Assembly: GCA_949987705.1 (NCBI GenBank)
Contig: OX465281.1
Span: 141,904,876-141,968,875 of the forward strand
Length of the DNA stretch: 64,000 bases
Origin: Thereva unica
Taxonomy: Eukaryota; Arthropoda; Insecta; Diptera; Therevidae
Direction of reading: 5' to 3'
Shown: one piece after another, positions 63,490-64,000 of the stretch
Position numbering within the stretch: the stretch's first letter is position 1
How the letters are laid out: the number at the start of each line of letters is the position of its first letter
Translations under genes and position numbers: made by a program
The notes under the pieces: model-generated
Databases searched by the model: none
Told to the model about the DNA's origin: nothing
The model's input: only the letters and a program-made list of their open reading frames with translations

Positions 63490-64000
63490 AGTCTAACCCC
63501 AAGATAAATTGATGTAAACTCACAAGCAAAAACTTCCCCCGGAAGAGTCGACGAAAAAAAAAAAATTCGTTGCGAAAACGGATTCAAATGGATGACAAAA
63601 AAAATTATAAGAGGTAGTATGTATCCCCCACGAAAACCAAAACAAAAACAACCGATAACCAGTAAGAAGAAGGTTGCATTAAACAAATCAAATAGATAGT
63701 AACACTAGTGTGTGTATATATCAAAGAATCAAAATCAACGCCGCTTAGTTTGTATAGACAGAACAATAAAAGTGTATTAGTGTGTATGAACAAATCAAAT
63801 AACTATTGGTGCTATGGGAGGGTACCTCAAAAAAAATCAACAACGATTAGAGGGTAGCAATAAAACAATAAAAGTGTGTTAGTGTAGGTAGATAAGTGAT
63901 TTGCTTTAATTCAATATACGCGAAGAATGGTTGAGACGGACAACACTTCCCCTCAGGGATCCCGCATGTCGATGGCCTCGATGGCAGTTGGTGAAAACTA
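63490..64000 (-). other. gypsy-3 5' leader (partial)
   Basis: Non-coding. From 63599 it matches the leader of the MIF4G element at 15575-15861 (GTAAGAAGAAGGTTGCATTA, TCGATGGCAGTTGGTGAAAA). The 110 bp just before the gag start are not found in the other element. The window ends within the leader. Confidence 0.88.

Larger units (their letters stand above)
56530..64000 (-). mobile_element. gypsy-3: long-LTR gypsy element, nearly intact (5' end outside window)
   Basis: 3' LTR 56530-58315, 3' region with tRNA-like module, pol, gag and part of the leader up to the window end. The left target word is ATCT (56526-56529) if the usual 4-bp duplication applies. It shares LTR, leader and 3' modules with the MIF4G element at 11630-18511. 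By comparison with that leader, about 0.8 kb of leader and the 5' LTR should follow beyond 64000. Long LTR and protein motifs are reminiscent of the Osvaldo/Ulysses group (inference). Confidence 0.93.

Overview
The window is a dense pile of transposable elements with no recognisable stand-alone host gene, rRNA gene or intact tRNA gene. The mix of families (BEL/Pao, env-bearing errantivirus-like gypsy, Jockey-like and RTE-like non-LTR elements, Helentron/Helitron pieces, a DUF4371-type hAT) together with AT-rich DNA points to an arthropod genome, most likely an insect. The species cannot be told from the sequence. The stretch looks like heterochromatin or a similar TE-rich island.

Left part (1-10267): a decayed Ty3/gypsy RNase H-integrase fragment; pieces of a minus-strand Jockey-like element (RT end at 1973-2640, endonuclease and ORF1 at 7820-9149); and between them a satellite block of 269-bp and 166-bp units with two copies of a long inverted repeat. 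A 212-bp RTE 3' fragment sits in the Jockey DNA with an 11-bp target duplication.

10268-19787: a three-level nest. A Helentron-associated (HINE-like) repeat holds a 5'-truncated RTE element (8-bp duplication), which is itself split by a young LTR retrotransposon (11630-18511; 1819-bp LTRs, GGAG duplication). That LTR element has no gag or pol. It carries one intact 301-codon gene with a PAM2 motif followed by a MIF4G domain, the architecture of the PABP-binding translation factor PAIP1. It appears to be the non-autonomous partner of the gypsy element at 56530-64000, with which it shares LTRs, leader and a tRNA-Lys-like 3' module. This is the most striking object in the window.

20577-48587: one decayed plus-strand gypsy element (gypsy-2) with gag, pol, env and both LTRs, split by five insertions: a young errantivirus-like element in its 5' LTR (20751-27768), a BEL/Pao element in its protease (29258-35066), a Helentron remnant with a 112/128-bp satellite in the end of pol (37893-41842), a palindromic MITE in env (43048-43359), and a second HINE-like copy in the env transmembrane region (43789-48115) that itself contains a Jockey-like element.

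48588-64000: Helitron Rep fragments, then a non-LTR RT tail split by an apparently intact hAT transposon (50782-55763; GGGTCAAG duplication; 866-aa transposase; a TTAA MITE in its 5' region) and by a second hAT (from 55835). The second hAT is interrupted by a long gypsy element (gypsy-3) whose gag and pol are intact except for one frameshift in RT and whose 5' LTR lies beyond the window.

Functionally these are replication modules: reverse transcriptase/RNase H/integrase sets, DNA transposases and one captured translation-factor gene. Boundaries supported by matching target duplications or by an empty site elsewhere in the window are firm; the others are approximate.
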